A DNA stretch of 64,000 nt, taken from NCBI RefSeq assembly GCF_000471905.2, contig NW_006498608.1, positions 3,720,854 through 3,784,853 of the forward strand, given 5' to 3'. The stretch is from Amborella trichopoda (lineage: Eukaryota > Streptophyta > Magnoliopsida > Amborellales > Amborellaceae). Shown in pieces: positions 49,997 through 64,000 of this stretch. The stretch's first letter is position 1, and every line of letters starts with the position of its first letter. The position numbers and the translations under genes are program-made. The notes below the pieces were generated by a model. That model ran no database searches. It saw nothing but the letters and a program-made list of their open reading frames with translations, and was not told the origin of the DNA.

Positions 49997-50300
49997 CATG
50001 TGGGCTGGATAGCATTTCTACATATGCGGTCCAGAAAAGTGTAAAGCATCCATCTTAAAGATGGATGCAAGTAGGTGCTCCATCTAAAAACAATAGAAAC
50101 AGTCCAAATGGTTTCTTACTAAAATTATTATTTTAAAATTTTTTAAAATTATTTATTTATTGATATTCATGATCTCCATGCTACAGATTATATATCTTTA
50201 AAAATTAAGTCTTAAAATCCATCTCAAAAATATATTTATTAAGGTGCCCGCATTTCTACATATGCGGGCTTAGACACATAGAAACTGGGTCCTTACATAA
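49997..50300. mobile_element. MITE-like family 3 copy with a hairpin at each terminus
   Basis: The left end contains GCATTTCTACATATGC and the right end CCCGCATTTCTACATATGCGGG, each able to fold on itself. Internal blocks match the 17.3-kb copy. The flanks after the right hairpin (AGACACATAGAAACTGGGTCC) are also shared with the fragment at 9541-9603. Confidence 0.65.
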
Positions 50301-50728
50301 TTTATATCCATTCTATTTTATTTTGCCAATGTTTTTATACCTTAACACTTTTGGCATAATTTTGTAAGATGTGTAAATATAATCAAACAGTAGTATTTGT
50401 AATTTTCATTAAATATTTATTTAAGTTTTTTTTTTTTATATATATATATTTCTAAGTATCTTAAGATTAAAAAAGGCAACCCATCATTAGAAATAATGGA
50501 AGGCAGGGATCCTTCTCTAAAGGTAAACATCTATATTAGTACCTATACGTGATCTCCCTTACTCTTATAGAGTCGATCTAGAAAGGAGTTACGTTGAGAA
50601 TATGTTTTCCATCAAAATCATATCTTTATATTCGTACCTTTAATATCCTCCAACTATATTCCCTAACTATTGTTATTTTTATCATTTTATGTGATATGTA
50701 CATATATATGCATTTGTAGAGTATTTGC

Positions 50729-50730
<2 letters not shown>

Positions 50731-50763
<33 letters not shown>
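50731..50763. repeat. TA microsatellite
   Basis: About 15 TA dinucleotides in a row. A shorter one occurs at 15305-15322. Confidence 0.9.
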
Positions 50764-50770
<7 letters not shown>

Positions 50771-50918
50771 TCTCTACACCAAACTTATTGCTATCACAAA
50801 AAAAAACAGGTATTCTTGGCCATTTCTTGATTCTTAATAAACATATTCATCTGTTGGCGAATGTATGGTGTGGTTTTTATTTTAATTACTTTCTATTACT
50901 TTGTGTGCATTTGTAGAA

Positions 50919-51155
50919 GGAAAAAGTTTATATAAGGTTGCAACCTTAAATGTAGAATTACAGTTGCACCTCAAAAATCCATCGAAAAAAGTTGTTTTAA
51001 TGTTGAAAAACCCTCTAATCGATCATCCCGACAACGATATCTATGAATATAGAAAAAAAAAGATTTTGAGTCTAAAAAATAGTACATCTTATAACACATT
51101 ATCTAGATCGTACATTATCAAGATTTTCATATGTTTATAGATGTACTTGATTTTA
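50919..51155 (+). mobile_element. MITE-like family 1, 3'-truncated copy
   Basis: A well conserved left half: GGAAAAAGTTTATATAAGG, GATCATCCCGACAACGATAT, ACACATTATCTAGATCGTAC, TATAGATGTACTTGATTTTA. The family sequence stops abruptly at 51155. The right terminus is absent. Confidence 0.75.
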
Positions 51156-52552
51156 GAGTGAGTTTATATAGTAGAAAACTTGCCTTTGCTATGATATGCT
51201 AACAATCAATGAAAATAACCAAATCGAATCTAGTGTCGACAAAACATTAGCGCTAATTTCTACAAATCTACATTCATTTTAGGATTAGCACATATGTTTA
51301 GCAACATTATGCATCAAATTAAAAACACGAAAAAAATTTGATATAAAAAATATATATACGATTTATTAATTGCAAAGTAAATTGCTATTTGGAAACCACA
51401 AATAAAATAATTATACATAAACTTTTTTTATTTGAAAGTTTCTGAACCTCCGTTTCTTATTGCGACTATTATTTTATTTTATTTTTATTTTTTTGAAAAG
51501 AGCACATAATTTTATTAATTGAATGAAGCAATGCAAACTGTTGCAGAGGTAGAAAATTAAACCCTGCTAACTGTGAAGAATCGACCCCAGATTTAACCAA
51601 ATAGTTTGTCACATCATTGCCCTCCATATAGATATGGCCAAGACTAACTCCTTAGATCGACATAAATCTATAATCTCCATACATATTCCCCTCAAGCTCC
51701 ATGGAGGTTTGCCAACTTTATTGTGCGTGTTTATGACATTAAGAGAGTCGCCTTCCACAACTCAACAATGATCAACACATCTCCCTCTCATAAGCTTTAA
51801 GGCCCGGTAAAACCGCTAGCATCTCCCTCTCATAAGCTTAAGGCCCGGTAAAACCGCTAGCATTTATGCATTATTAGTTGTAAAAACACCACACAGAGAA
51901 ACCAAACACCCTCAGTTATGAACAACACCACCTATCCCCATCTGTCTGTCCTAGATTCCCACAAGAGCTCCCATAAAATTTAAGTTTGATACAGGCCTTG
52001 CAATGGAGGAATCCCTATTACTTACGGAAGATTGATTGACCAAATCGTAAAGTTTCATAATAACTTCCACTTTAGTAACTCCTTCTCCTTCCTTGGTATT
52101 AGAATACCAAAACCAAAGATTTGTGAATGATATTGACTTTCACTCTGCAACGTCCTCAAAAGTACCATTGTTCCTTTCCAACCATACCTCCCAAAGCAAG
52201 ATTCATTTAAAGATTTCCAAGATTATCTTACCTTTCTTAGGAAGCCAGATGATCAATAATGTTTGTGTGTCTAAGGGGCAAAGACAAGGAGAAACTCCCG
52301 GATTGAGAAGCCCACATTCATAAAAAGTTAGTGAAGGGACAATACATAAAGAGATGATCTCCAATCTCCTCATCACGCTTACAAAAAAAAATACAAACAT
52401 TAACAATCAACTTACCCCTTTTCCTTAAATTGTCGGAACATTTACAGCTTTGCACCATTTCCAAATACACTTCAATTTAGATTGCCATCCACCTATAACG
52501 ATCATTCTATCCTTTTGGGTAGGTAGTACAACATCAGAATCAGTAGGGTTGC

Positions 52553-54013
52553 CTTAGTTAATTCAAAAGATTGGCCGATTTTTAAAAAATCGGCCGACTA
52601 AATCGAGATTGGTCACCGGCTGATCCCAATTTGTCTCGCTTTTGATGGTCATGTATTCTGAATTTTTTTTAGTGCACTAATCAATCGATTTTTTAACGAA
52701 TAAGTACAAATCGATCAAATGTGCACTGTTCTTATATGACTTTTGAACACTGCCATCTAGTATTGCAAAGATCGGTTTGAGCTCTATTATTACCCATTTT
52801 CTCTTCCCAATGTTGGGAAGAGACATTGTGAAGAATTTCCATGATTGAGATGGAGATTTTTGTGTTTTGTTGGGTTCTCATTCTCTCTCTCCTCTCTGTT
52901 GGGTTGGGGCAGATCCCTTCGCCCAACCTCTCTCTCTCTCAGGAATTGTTGGGGAGGGGAGTACCCCACTTATATCTCACCTCTCTCTCTCTCAAGAATT
53001 GTTGAGCAGGGGACTACCCCAACTATATCTCACCTCTCTCTCTCTCTCTCAGGAGTTGTTGGGGAGGGGAATACCCCACCTATATCTCACCTCTCTCTCT
53101 CTCAAGAATTGTTGAGCAGGGGAGTATATATCTCATCTCTCTCTCTCTCTCACACAAACAGGAGTTGTTGGGGAGGGGAGTACCCCACCTATATCTCACC
53201 TCTCTCTCTGTTGGGGTAGGTCCCTGCCCTAATGTTGCTCTCTCTCTCTCTCTCTCAGAATCTGTTGGGCAGGGGTCTGCCCAACCTCTATCTCACTCTC
53301 TCTCTCTCTCTCTTTGTTGGGATAGGTGCTTGCCCCAACGCTTCTCTCTGTAATTGTTGGGGTAGGCCTGCCCCAATGCTTCTCACTCTCTTTCTAGAAC
53401 TGTTGGGCAGGAGACTACACAAGCTCTCTCTCTCACTTTTACCTCGTGCTTTCTTTCTCTCTCTAACTAATTGCCCCAACCTCTCTCCTCTCTCTCTCTT
53501 GGGGTAAGTCCCTACCCCAACATTCTCTCTCTCACCTCTCACTCACTCACTCTTTCTATCTCTCTCTAATGGTTGGGGCAAGGGATTGCGCCACCTCTCT
53601 CTCTCACCTGTCTCTCTCTTTGGGCAGGCCTACCCTCTCTCTCTCTAACTGTTGGAACAGCCTGCCCCAACGTCTCTCTGACTCTATTTTCTCTCTCTCC
53701 CTATAAACGAGTTAAAGTTTGATCGCCTAAAAAGCATGGCTTCACATGCCAATTTTTGTTCTCCAAAACCCAATTATGTCTATAATATTTTATTATTTTA
53801 TTTTTTTATGTGACAATATATATAAATAATAAATGTAAATTTTTAATTTTTTTTTATAATTTTTTTTGGAAATTTTTAAGATTTATTTGGGATTTTTTAC
53901 TGAAATTATATTGTTTTTCAAAAAAATGGGGCCACTGATCGGCCGATTTAGTTGGAATCAGTCCAACTAATTGGATCGGGTCAAGACAAACTAGTCGACC
54001 CGATCCGTTGTTT
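52553..54013. mobile_element. Probable hAT-like insertion splitting a LINE relic, carrying CT minisatellites
   Basis: Near 52553 the left end reads TAGTTAATTCAAAAGATTGG. The right end near 54013 reads, reverse complemented, TAGTGTTCAAAACAACGG, and subterminal GATCGG/TCGGCCGA motifs occur at both sides as in the other hAT elements here. Minus-strand LINE coding similarity stops at the left border and resumes at the right border (EHWVDLSIGLIDKVL), which supports an insertion. Target duplications are not clear, so exact ends are uncertain by several bases. The interior is the CT-rich minisatellite array. Confidence 0.6.
52941..53690 (+). repeat. CT-rich minisatellite with alternating (dimeric) 54-56-bp units
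   Basis: Five clear units start at 52941, 52995, 53051, 53105 and 53160. Each is [AG]GA[AG]TTGTTG... + GTACCCCACCTATATCTCAC + (CT)n. Odd units carry GTTGGGGAGGGGA and even units GTTGAGCAGGGGA, so the true repeat is an A-B dimer of about 110 bp. From 53210 to about 53690 the array degenerates into TTGGGGTAGG...CTGCCCCAAC stems separated by (CT)n. The Leu/Ser-rich open frames here are artefacts of the repeat. Confidence 0.92.
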
Positions 54014-54628
54014 TGAACACTAGTTAGTACTTTGTCAATCAAGCCGATACTCAAATCTACCCAATGCTCAAATGCTATATCATTTTTAAAAAATTTATTT
54101 TGGAATCAAAGGAACAAAAAATTGATGCTTATATTTTTTATCAATTGATTGCTTCTAGTAAGTATAGTAAATCATAAAAAAAATAGATTAGTGACCTGGA
54201 TCGACCATCCCAATAACCGAATTAGATTGACGGATCGATGATCTGGATCGGCAACTTTTGGTCTAAACAAATTTCAAACAAATCACAAAAATTTCTTAAA
54301 AATCTATTTATTTTATTCCCAAAAAAATAGTGGTATTGCGTTATGGTTTTTTTTTTTTATTTTATCGAAATTGGGTAAATATTGTCTTATCAATTTATGG
54401 GTGTTTGTTATTCATTACTCCATCACACAGTCGTTAATTGTTGGCCTTTTATTGAAGAAATACCTTATTTAATAAAAATAAAATTATAGTATATAAATAG
54501 TTCTTAGTGAATGGCCTTATTTTTTTTCTATTAATTTTGCTTTTGTTATTTTTCCTTTTTAATGTTTTTCCTGTTTTACAACTTGAATGTTGATGAGCAA
54601 TGCCCATTATGTTTATATTTTATGATTG

Positions 54629-55003
54629 GATGAAGTTTATATAAAGCTTAGGTTTTATGAAAACAAAAGAAACCTCATCTCAAAGCAATTTCCATAAAAC
54701 ACTTTTGGCAGCAGAAATATTGATGATAGCTCTAAAACAGAAAATAAAATTTTAAATTAAAAAAATATTATAAATCTTGCATATATATTTACGGTTAATG
54801 TGAAATGGATGATCTAGATAATTTATTATAATATAGACTATTTTTAAAACTTCAAATCACAAAATTTTTCAAATATTCAAGCATCGATGTAATATTTCTC
54901 CATTGCATGAATTGAAATTTCGATGTAATATTAATTTTCAATGGGTTATTAAGTGAGGCTTTACTCTATGGGACAGGGCAGCAGCCCCCTGTAAAACTAT
55001 TTT
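54629..55003. mobile_element. MITE-like family 2 copy upstream of RPT2
   Basis: Reads GATGAAGTTTATATAAAGCT at the left and GGGGCTGCTGCCCTGTCCCA (reverse complement) at the right, with AACCTCATCT and AAAGCCTCACTT as the shared inner terminal motif. It ends about 230 bp before the putative RPT2 TATA box, so it forms part of the distal promoter. Confidence 0.65.
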
Positions 55004-55234
55004 CCGATGACTTCCACTCCAAGAAAGAAAAGATGAATTAGTTTTATTTTATAATTGCCTACCACAACCAAATCTAAAATACCAAAATCGGTCACTTCAA
55101 ATTTCCATGTTCCCATTCATATCTTTCGTTGTCATTTAGAATAAGGTTTAACCTTTCAAGGTCGTAGGCCTAAATTCGTCTAACCCAAACAACTATGTAA
55201 ATGCCTTTTACACTCTCATCCAGTTTTCTCTCTC

Positions 55235-55240
55235 TATAAA
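55235..55240 (+). promoter_or_regulatory. Putative TATA box of RPT2
   Basis: CTCTATAAACAG lies about 94 bases upstream of the RPT2 ATG, just after a CT stretch and before the GA-rich leader (55280-55320). Position and context suit a TATA element. No experimental evidence is available in the sequence itself. Confidence 0.5.
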
Positions 55241-55333
55241 CAGAGAAGAAACCCTCGTTTTGCAGCAGCGAAAGCAAAAGTAGAGAGAGAGAGAGAGAGA
55301 GGCGAAAGTAGAGAGAGAAACCAGGGGGCAACC

Positions 55334-59573
<4,240 letters not shown>

Positions 59574-60479
59574 GTGAGGTATCTGTCACATTGGGGAAAT
59601 GCTAGGTTCTTTTGAAAAATGTTCTGATATCTTACATGGTTATGTGAATGAAGAAATATATTGATAGATGGTAGCTTAGACCAATTGATGGATAGATGAA
59701 TTAGTATATGTTACCACATACCTGTAAGGGTTCATAGTATTATGCCTGCATATAAAATACTGCTATGTGATGCTTAAGATGTTTATTGTTACTTCTTTTA
59801 TCATTTAATTAGAGCGTGTAATAATTTTTTGGTATTCAATGTTTTGATCTTAAATGGGACATTTACCCCAAGAAAACCTGGGTGGGGCTTTGCTGATCAT
59901 GATATTTGTCTCAAACGTCATTTCGTCCTATAATCTTGCTTGAGTAAAACCCTAGGGTGCCATGTATTTTTTTTATTTCCCACCTTGAAAGTCAGTTAAG
60001 TTGTTCCCTACAAATATTTTTTATGTGCTTCTCTTGACAGTTTTAGAAAGAGGGAGAGACGATTGAGCTGGGAAATTGGAATTGTTGATATGAGGGGATA
60101 TCTTTTGGCTTTTGACTTCTACATTTTGGCAAATCTCTTGACTAAAAACGTCATCACTTGTGATTGGCCCAGTGTTTCAAAAAGCGCTAGGCGGTCGGGG
60201 AGGTCTCGGCTTGCCCCCTAGGTAGGTGCCCAGAACCTGGGCGGCCAGTAGAAAGAAAAATGTATGTAGTATAAGTGTTTAAGTCTAACAGTATAACTAT
60301 ATAGCACATAATCCATAATCCATAATCCATATTTCTATGAATGAGGAGAATTTGGATAGTCCATAATCCATATTTTCATACAATGCTAGAACCATACAAG
60401 GATACACACAAGAGTTAGATTGTAGAAACTAAAAATTAAAAAATAAGAAAAAGAAAATATATAGTCTAAGACTCAATAG

Positions 60480-61509
60480 TCAACACCAAGAGTCAAATGT
60501 CTTCATTCTTCAATCATCATCATTGTCGTCATCATCATCATCGTCATCAGGAGTAGGGTAAGCCTCATCATATGCATCAGACTCGAGGCCATCATCATCA
60601 GAGTCATCTCCCTCTTCAACATAACGTTCGTCCTCTTCTGTTTCTTTTGAATTTGCCTTTTTTTCTTCTTCTTCTACCTCCCTCTTACTCTGTGCAGATG
60701 AGGCCCTAGGAGCCTTGGTTGCTCTTCTTGGTGCCTCTTAACCCTTTTCTTTCTTTTTGTGCTTCCTTGAACTCAAATATTGTATAATCTCCTCTTTGGT
60801 AGCCTCATGAACAATTTTTACAGGGCAACATCCCCCTTAATAGCGGCAAGGCATTTCTTGAACCGGTAAGCCCCCATTAGTATCCTTTGCACAATAATTA
60901 CACCGAATACGATTTTTGTCATTCACATCCAGGTTATGACCATACTTCAAACCCGAATCACCACTTCTAGAAGAACCTGGAGAAGATATTTCCACAGAAC
61001 AAGGCTCACTTTCTGGTTCTACTAAATTCAATGATTGTCTAATCTCATCCCGAATGGCTTCAAGAACCTTTTTACAAGAGGCAACATTCCCTTTAATATC
61101 AACAAGGTGTTTCTTGAATCGGTTAATACCCCCATGAGTATCTTTTTGACAAAAATTACGCCTTATACAATTTTTATCATTTGGTTTCGGGTTATAACCA
61201 TACTTCCAACCCGGATCACCTCTTCTAGCAGAACCAGAAATAGACCTATTCAAATGACAAGGATTTTGTTCTTGTTTGTTTTATTGAACTCATATATTGG
61301 TTAATCTCCTCTCTGATAGCTTCAAGAACATTTTCAGAAGGGGCAATAGCCCCCCTAATGCCGGCAAGATGTTTCTTAAACCGGTTCATGTCCCATTTTG
61401 TATCCTTTTCACAATAATTGCATCTTATGCAATTTTTATCCATAAGATTCGGGTTATATCCATATTTCCAACCTAGATCACCATTTCGACTAGATCCCGA
61501 AGAAGACAT
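60480..61509 (-). pseudogene. hAT transposase relic: three tandem BED fingers plus acidic C-tail, catalytic core missing
   Basis: Reading leftward from ATG 61509: BED-1 (GDLGWKYGYN, CNYCEKDT, RFKKHLAGI), BED-2 at about 61253-61030 (GDPGWKYGYN, RFKKHLVDI) and BED-3 at about 60980-60830 (GDSGLKYGHN, CNYCAKDT). Each is followed by an EAIR[ED]EI-type helix. After BED-3 the sequence runs into a basic KHKKKEK segment and an acidic tail (SDDDGLESDAYDEAYPTPD then poly-Asp). No DUF659 or hAT dimerisation domain is present. BED-2 has lost a ligand Cys (CIRRNFC for CIRCNYC), BED-3 has Cys for the His of KKHL, and stops plus frameshifts interrupt the frame. The family normally has one BED copy next to DUF659, so both a triplication and a core deletion are implied. 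Confidence 0.85.
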
Positions 61510-61775
61510 CTCAAAATAATACATGCAATCTAAAAAATAAAATTTTGCACTTTGATTGCTTGATCTCCAAACGTTCACCTCTGAGATGTTTTCTAGTGCT
61601 AATATCTCCAAAAAACACCATCTAATAGGCTTAAAAAAACTCCAAAACTAAATTTAATATTAATGGGTGATGTTTGGATCCATTTCTTGTAACGTCGAGA
61701 AACTCTTCAATCTAATGAAAATCATAAAATCTAGTTTTTTGAGAGGTTTGTCTCTCTCTAAAATGTGGTTTTAAG

Positions 61776-62206
61776 CATAGTTGCTGGAACCTTGTAGGAA
61801 AGGTCACGGACCGGCTCCGGAAACTCAATTCCATGGTTCCAGCTAGGAATCTTGGATGAAATGTGGATCCCTATATTGTGATCTGCGTTCCCAGCAGGTT
61901 GGAACCATGGTTCTCAAGTGTATGACACAGTGCATATGACTTTTTCTATTTGGCACTGATTTATATGCAATATTTAATATTGTGCCCAATGGTACTGTGA
62001 ACCTACACATCATTCTTGATCCCTTAAAACATGCTATTGTGATTCCTTCCCCATGGAATCGTACTTCCCTGTGAAAGGATCGTGCTTCCTTGATATAGGA
62101 TTGTATGGACAAAAATCTCAACCCCAAGGAGCTTCCAACAATCCACGGTTCCGCGGACTCAAGCCCGCTTCCGCTCTTGTGAACGTATTCGCAACCAACA
62201 ACTATA
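61776..62206. mobile_element. 431-bp element nested in the 2.3-kb hAT
   Basis: Ends are CATAGTTGCTGG and, reverse complemented, TATAGTTGTTGG. Flanks GTTTTAAG (61768-61775) and GTTTTAGG (62207-62214) match at 7 of 8 positions, an hAT-like duplication size. Internal sequence is GC-mixed with repeated GGAACC / GATTC motifs and no coding frame. Superfamily placement is tentative. Confidence 0.75.
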
Positions 62207-62499
62207 GTTTTAGGTTTCAAATGAACCTAAAACCCACCTTTAAAAACAATTTTTTTAAAAAAAACCCGAGAAAAAGCCCCTCAACAAAAGGCATTTCTGC
62301 CCTTGGGTGGGGCGCAGGCCCTGGCAGCCGCTCAGGGCTGGGTGCACACCTAGTCGGGCTCTCGGTCGCCTAAGGAGGCGCCCAGGGATATCTGCCTAAT
62401 TTGGCCACCTAGGCTTGGGCGATGTGCTCAGGCCTTCTGGACCTCCTAGGTGGCCGCCCAAGCGCTGAGCGGTCTGCTATTTAAATCACTGGATTGGCC

Positions 62500-63752
62500 T
62501 ACTGGTCATCATTGTCCAGGTAACCATTAAATTATTTTCACTATAATTACCTACTTACATATAATTGTTGATGGGGGTGTGAGTGGTTGTGCATATCTTG
62601 TCCCATAGGAGGATCTACTTGTTATAAGAGGAGAGGGGACTCCATATTTGCAATTTGCTGATTCGTTGGTAGTCTTGTTCTTCAGCTTTTGATCTTGAAT
62701 TGGTGATGGTTTTTTATGTTGCCATTTGTTGGGATTTTTGTGCGGAAATGAAACACGAGGTCATGGGTTTTTGTGCAGAAATGAAACACTGAGTTTATGG
62801 GTTTAACATGAGAAGAGCTGGTGACAATATTAATTTATTGCCACCAAAAAAAAAAAAGAAAGGGAAATGAGAAGATGATGTTGGTTGCTAATTGGGTTGA
62901 TAGGATGGTGCAGGAGTTGATTGATTTCGTGGCATAATACGTTTTCTTGGCTATGAGAGGATTACAGTGTTGATTAGTGAAACTCTAATATCTTGGTCTA
63001 TTTTTGTCCTATGTTTTGAGTACATTAATTACTTTGAAATGATGGGTTTGTGTTTGCACCTAAGTTACCTCCTTTGGAGGGGAGGTGACCTAAAAAGTTG
63101 TGTTTTCTGTGATTGATTTTACTTGGTGAAGCTCGGTTGGCCTTGGGATCATTGTATTGGTTAGATCAGATTTTTTCAAAAATAAAGAGAACATAAGAAT
63201 AATAGTGGAAAATATGAAATATATACACTTTAAAAAAAAGAAAAGAAGAAATATATTACCAAAAAAGTTACCTAATTTTGTTTAGTTTGTTTAACCAGAG
63301 TTCAGATTGGCAGGTTGTCTGCCCAAAAATAGTTAAAAATTGGTTTTGACTGATTTTCAATTAAATTTGATTTTGCTTCGGACCAAACTGGCCAAGGTGC
63401 TAGTCAGTTCTAACCTGCCAGCCGAGTGCAATCTTGATAACAATGCTTGGGATATATAGAGAAGTTTATTTGGTAGCTTATTTGTCATTTGATAGTTTTA
63501 TGTTTTGGCTCCTATGGACAGATGCATTATATTGTATGTTCTCCATCTCTGAAATATGCCATGCAAAATGATTTTAGGTAAACTATGTGGAGAATCTCCA
63601 AATTGATTGTTAAAGAAAACAATGCAAGTGAATCACATATGATAACTGTTATTCTGTTATTCGCCATGCCAAAGAAATTTATGGTTGCTTGATAGGGAAT
63701 TTACGGGTTCTTGTATGTATCTTTTACACAAGTGCCTAAACTATTACTTATC
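62500..63752 (+). other. RPT2 last visible intron, remaining part
   Basis: No exon matching the RPT2 C-terminus (THADFKKAKEKV... ending in LYM) was found on the plus strand here. A GC-mixed stretch at 63290-63430 with AACTGGCCAA / TTGGCAGG words may be one more degraded element. Otherwise nothing is recognised. Confidence 0.6.
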
Positions 63753-64000
63753 GGAAAAAGTTTATATGAGGTTGCAACCTTACCTCTACAGCTACGGATG
63801 CACCTCAAAAATCCATCAGAAAAGATAGTTTTAATGTTGAAAATCCTTTGATTGATTATCTCGACATTGAGATGTATGACCATGAAAAAAAAAAAGATTT
63901 CAAGTCTCAGAAATAGTGCATTTTACAACATATAATCCAAACCATCGATTTTCAAGATTTTCATATGTTTATAGATCTACTTGATTTTAACCTATTTTTG
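63753..64000 (+). mobile_element. MITE-like family 1, copy cut by the window end
   Basis: Begins GGAAAAAGTTTATATGAGG followed by TTGCAACCTTA and the family blocks, continuing to the last base. It lies within the still-open RPT2 intron, so at least one member of this family is intronic. Confidence 0.75.

Larger units (their letters stand above)
51490..54110 (-). mobile_element. LINE relic (zf-RVT and RNase H regions), minus strand, interrupted
   Basis: Reading leftward, the frame fragments EHWVDLSIGLIDKVL (54110-54020), then beyond the insertion VLPTQKDRMIVIGGWQSKLK, LIVNVCIFFCKRDEEIGDHLFMYCPFT (zf-RVT Cys/His region, about 52400-52300), then VEGDSLNVINTHNK and PPWSLRGICMEI of the RNase H domain (about 51770-51640). 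The 3' end is an A-rich tract on the minus strand near 51466-51500. Many stops and frameshifts. A 42-bp tandem duplication (51779-51861) lies inside. Reverse transcriptase and endonuclease domains are not recognisable, so this is a dead fragment. Confidence 0.75.
60170..62491 (-). mobile_element. 2322-bp hAT element inside the last visible RPT2 intron
   Basis: The left end CAGTGTTTCAAAAAGCGCTA pairs with the right end (reverse complement CAGTGATTTAAATAGCAG). The perfect 8-bp duplication GATTGGCC flanks it (60162-60169 and 62492-62499). Both ends are GC-rich and contain the same 'cctaggcgg / cgcccag' blocks as the 334-bp copy at 24829. It carries a transposase relic in minus orientation (60480-61509) and a further inserted element at 61776-62206. 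It lies antisense to RPT2. Confidence 0.94.

Noticed and set aside
52845..53542. Leu/Ser-rich and Arg/Glu-rich open frames on both strands
   Set aside because: They result from the CT minisatellite; composition and repeat phase explain them, and no family resemblance or splice context exists.
59574..64000. Terminal RPT2 exon inside the window
   Set aside because: I looked for codons giving the conserved THADFKKAKEKV and EGLYM segments on the plus strand and found none; the exon is taken to lie beyond 64000.

Overview
This window is nuclear DNA from a flowering plant. The evidence is multi-exon genes with GT-AG introns of up to about 3.5 kb, three plant-type protein families (an R2R3-MYB factor, a PB1-domain Raf-like kinase and a 26S proteasome ATPase), AT-rich spacers, CT/GA microsatellites, and many hAT-type and MITE-like elements plus LINE relics. 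The species cannot be named from the sequence. The long introns and heavy load of small DNA transposons suggest a mid-size or large genome. A run of 20 N at 46141-46160 marks an assembly gap.

Only three host genes can be supported. (1) A three-exon R2R3-MYB gene of the MYB36/RAX type (subgroup 14) lies on the minus strand at 5665-7579. (2) An eight-exon PB1-domain Raf-like (B4-type) kinase gene lies on the minus strand at 23681-31825, with a probable 5'UTR intron and leader up to about 32.9 kb. (3) RPT2, a 26S proteasome regulatory ATPase subunit, lies on the plus strand from 55334. Five exons (417 residues) are visible. The last roughly 27 codons are not found before the window ends, because the final visible intron is at least 4.4 kb long and carries a 2.3-kb hAT element. 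The three genes do not form a functional unit; they are separate loci in TE-rich DNA.

Most of the rest is transposon-derived. The best preserved is a 5.0-kb hAT element (42471-47478) with matching termini, an 8-bp target-site duplication and a four-exon transposase frame broken by four stop codons but no frameshift. It sits inside an older 5'-truncated LINE, which has its own poly-A tail and duplication. A second hAT family (termini of the CAGTGTTTCAAAAAGCG type) has a 2.3-kb copy in the RPT2 intron, encoding a relic with three tandem BED fingers fused to an acidic tail, and a 334-bp copy in the kinase intron. Both have perfect 8-bp duplications, and the larger hosts a nested 431-bp element. 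Two further hAT-like elements carry internal CT-rich satellite arrays.

At least ten copies of a roughly 390-bp MITE-like family, plus two or three copies each of three other families, occupy the spacers. Several of these families have terminal inverted repeats that contain their own palindrome. The long spacers at 13-23 kb and 48-51 kb otherwise hold nothing recognisable. I found no CRISPR array, operon, rRNA, convincing tRNA or defence-type gene cassette, so the noteworthy content is transposon architecture and history rather than a new biochemical system.
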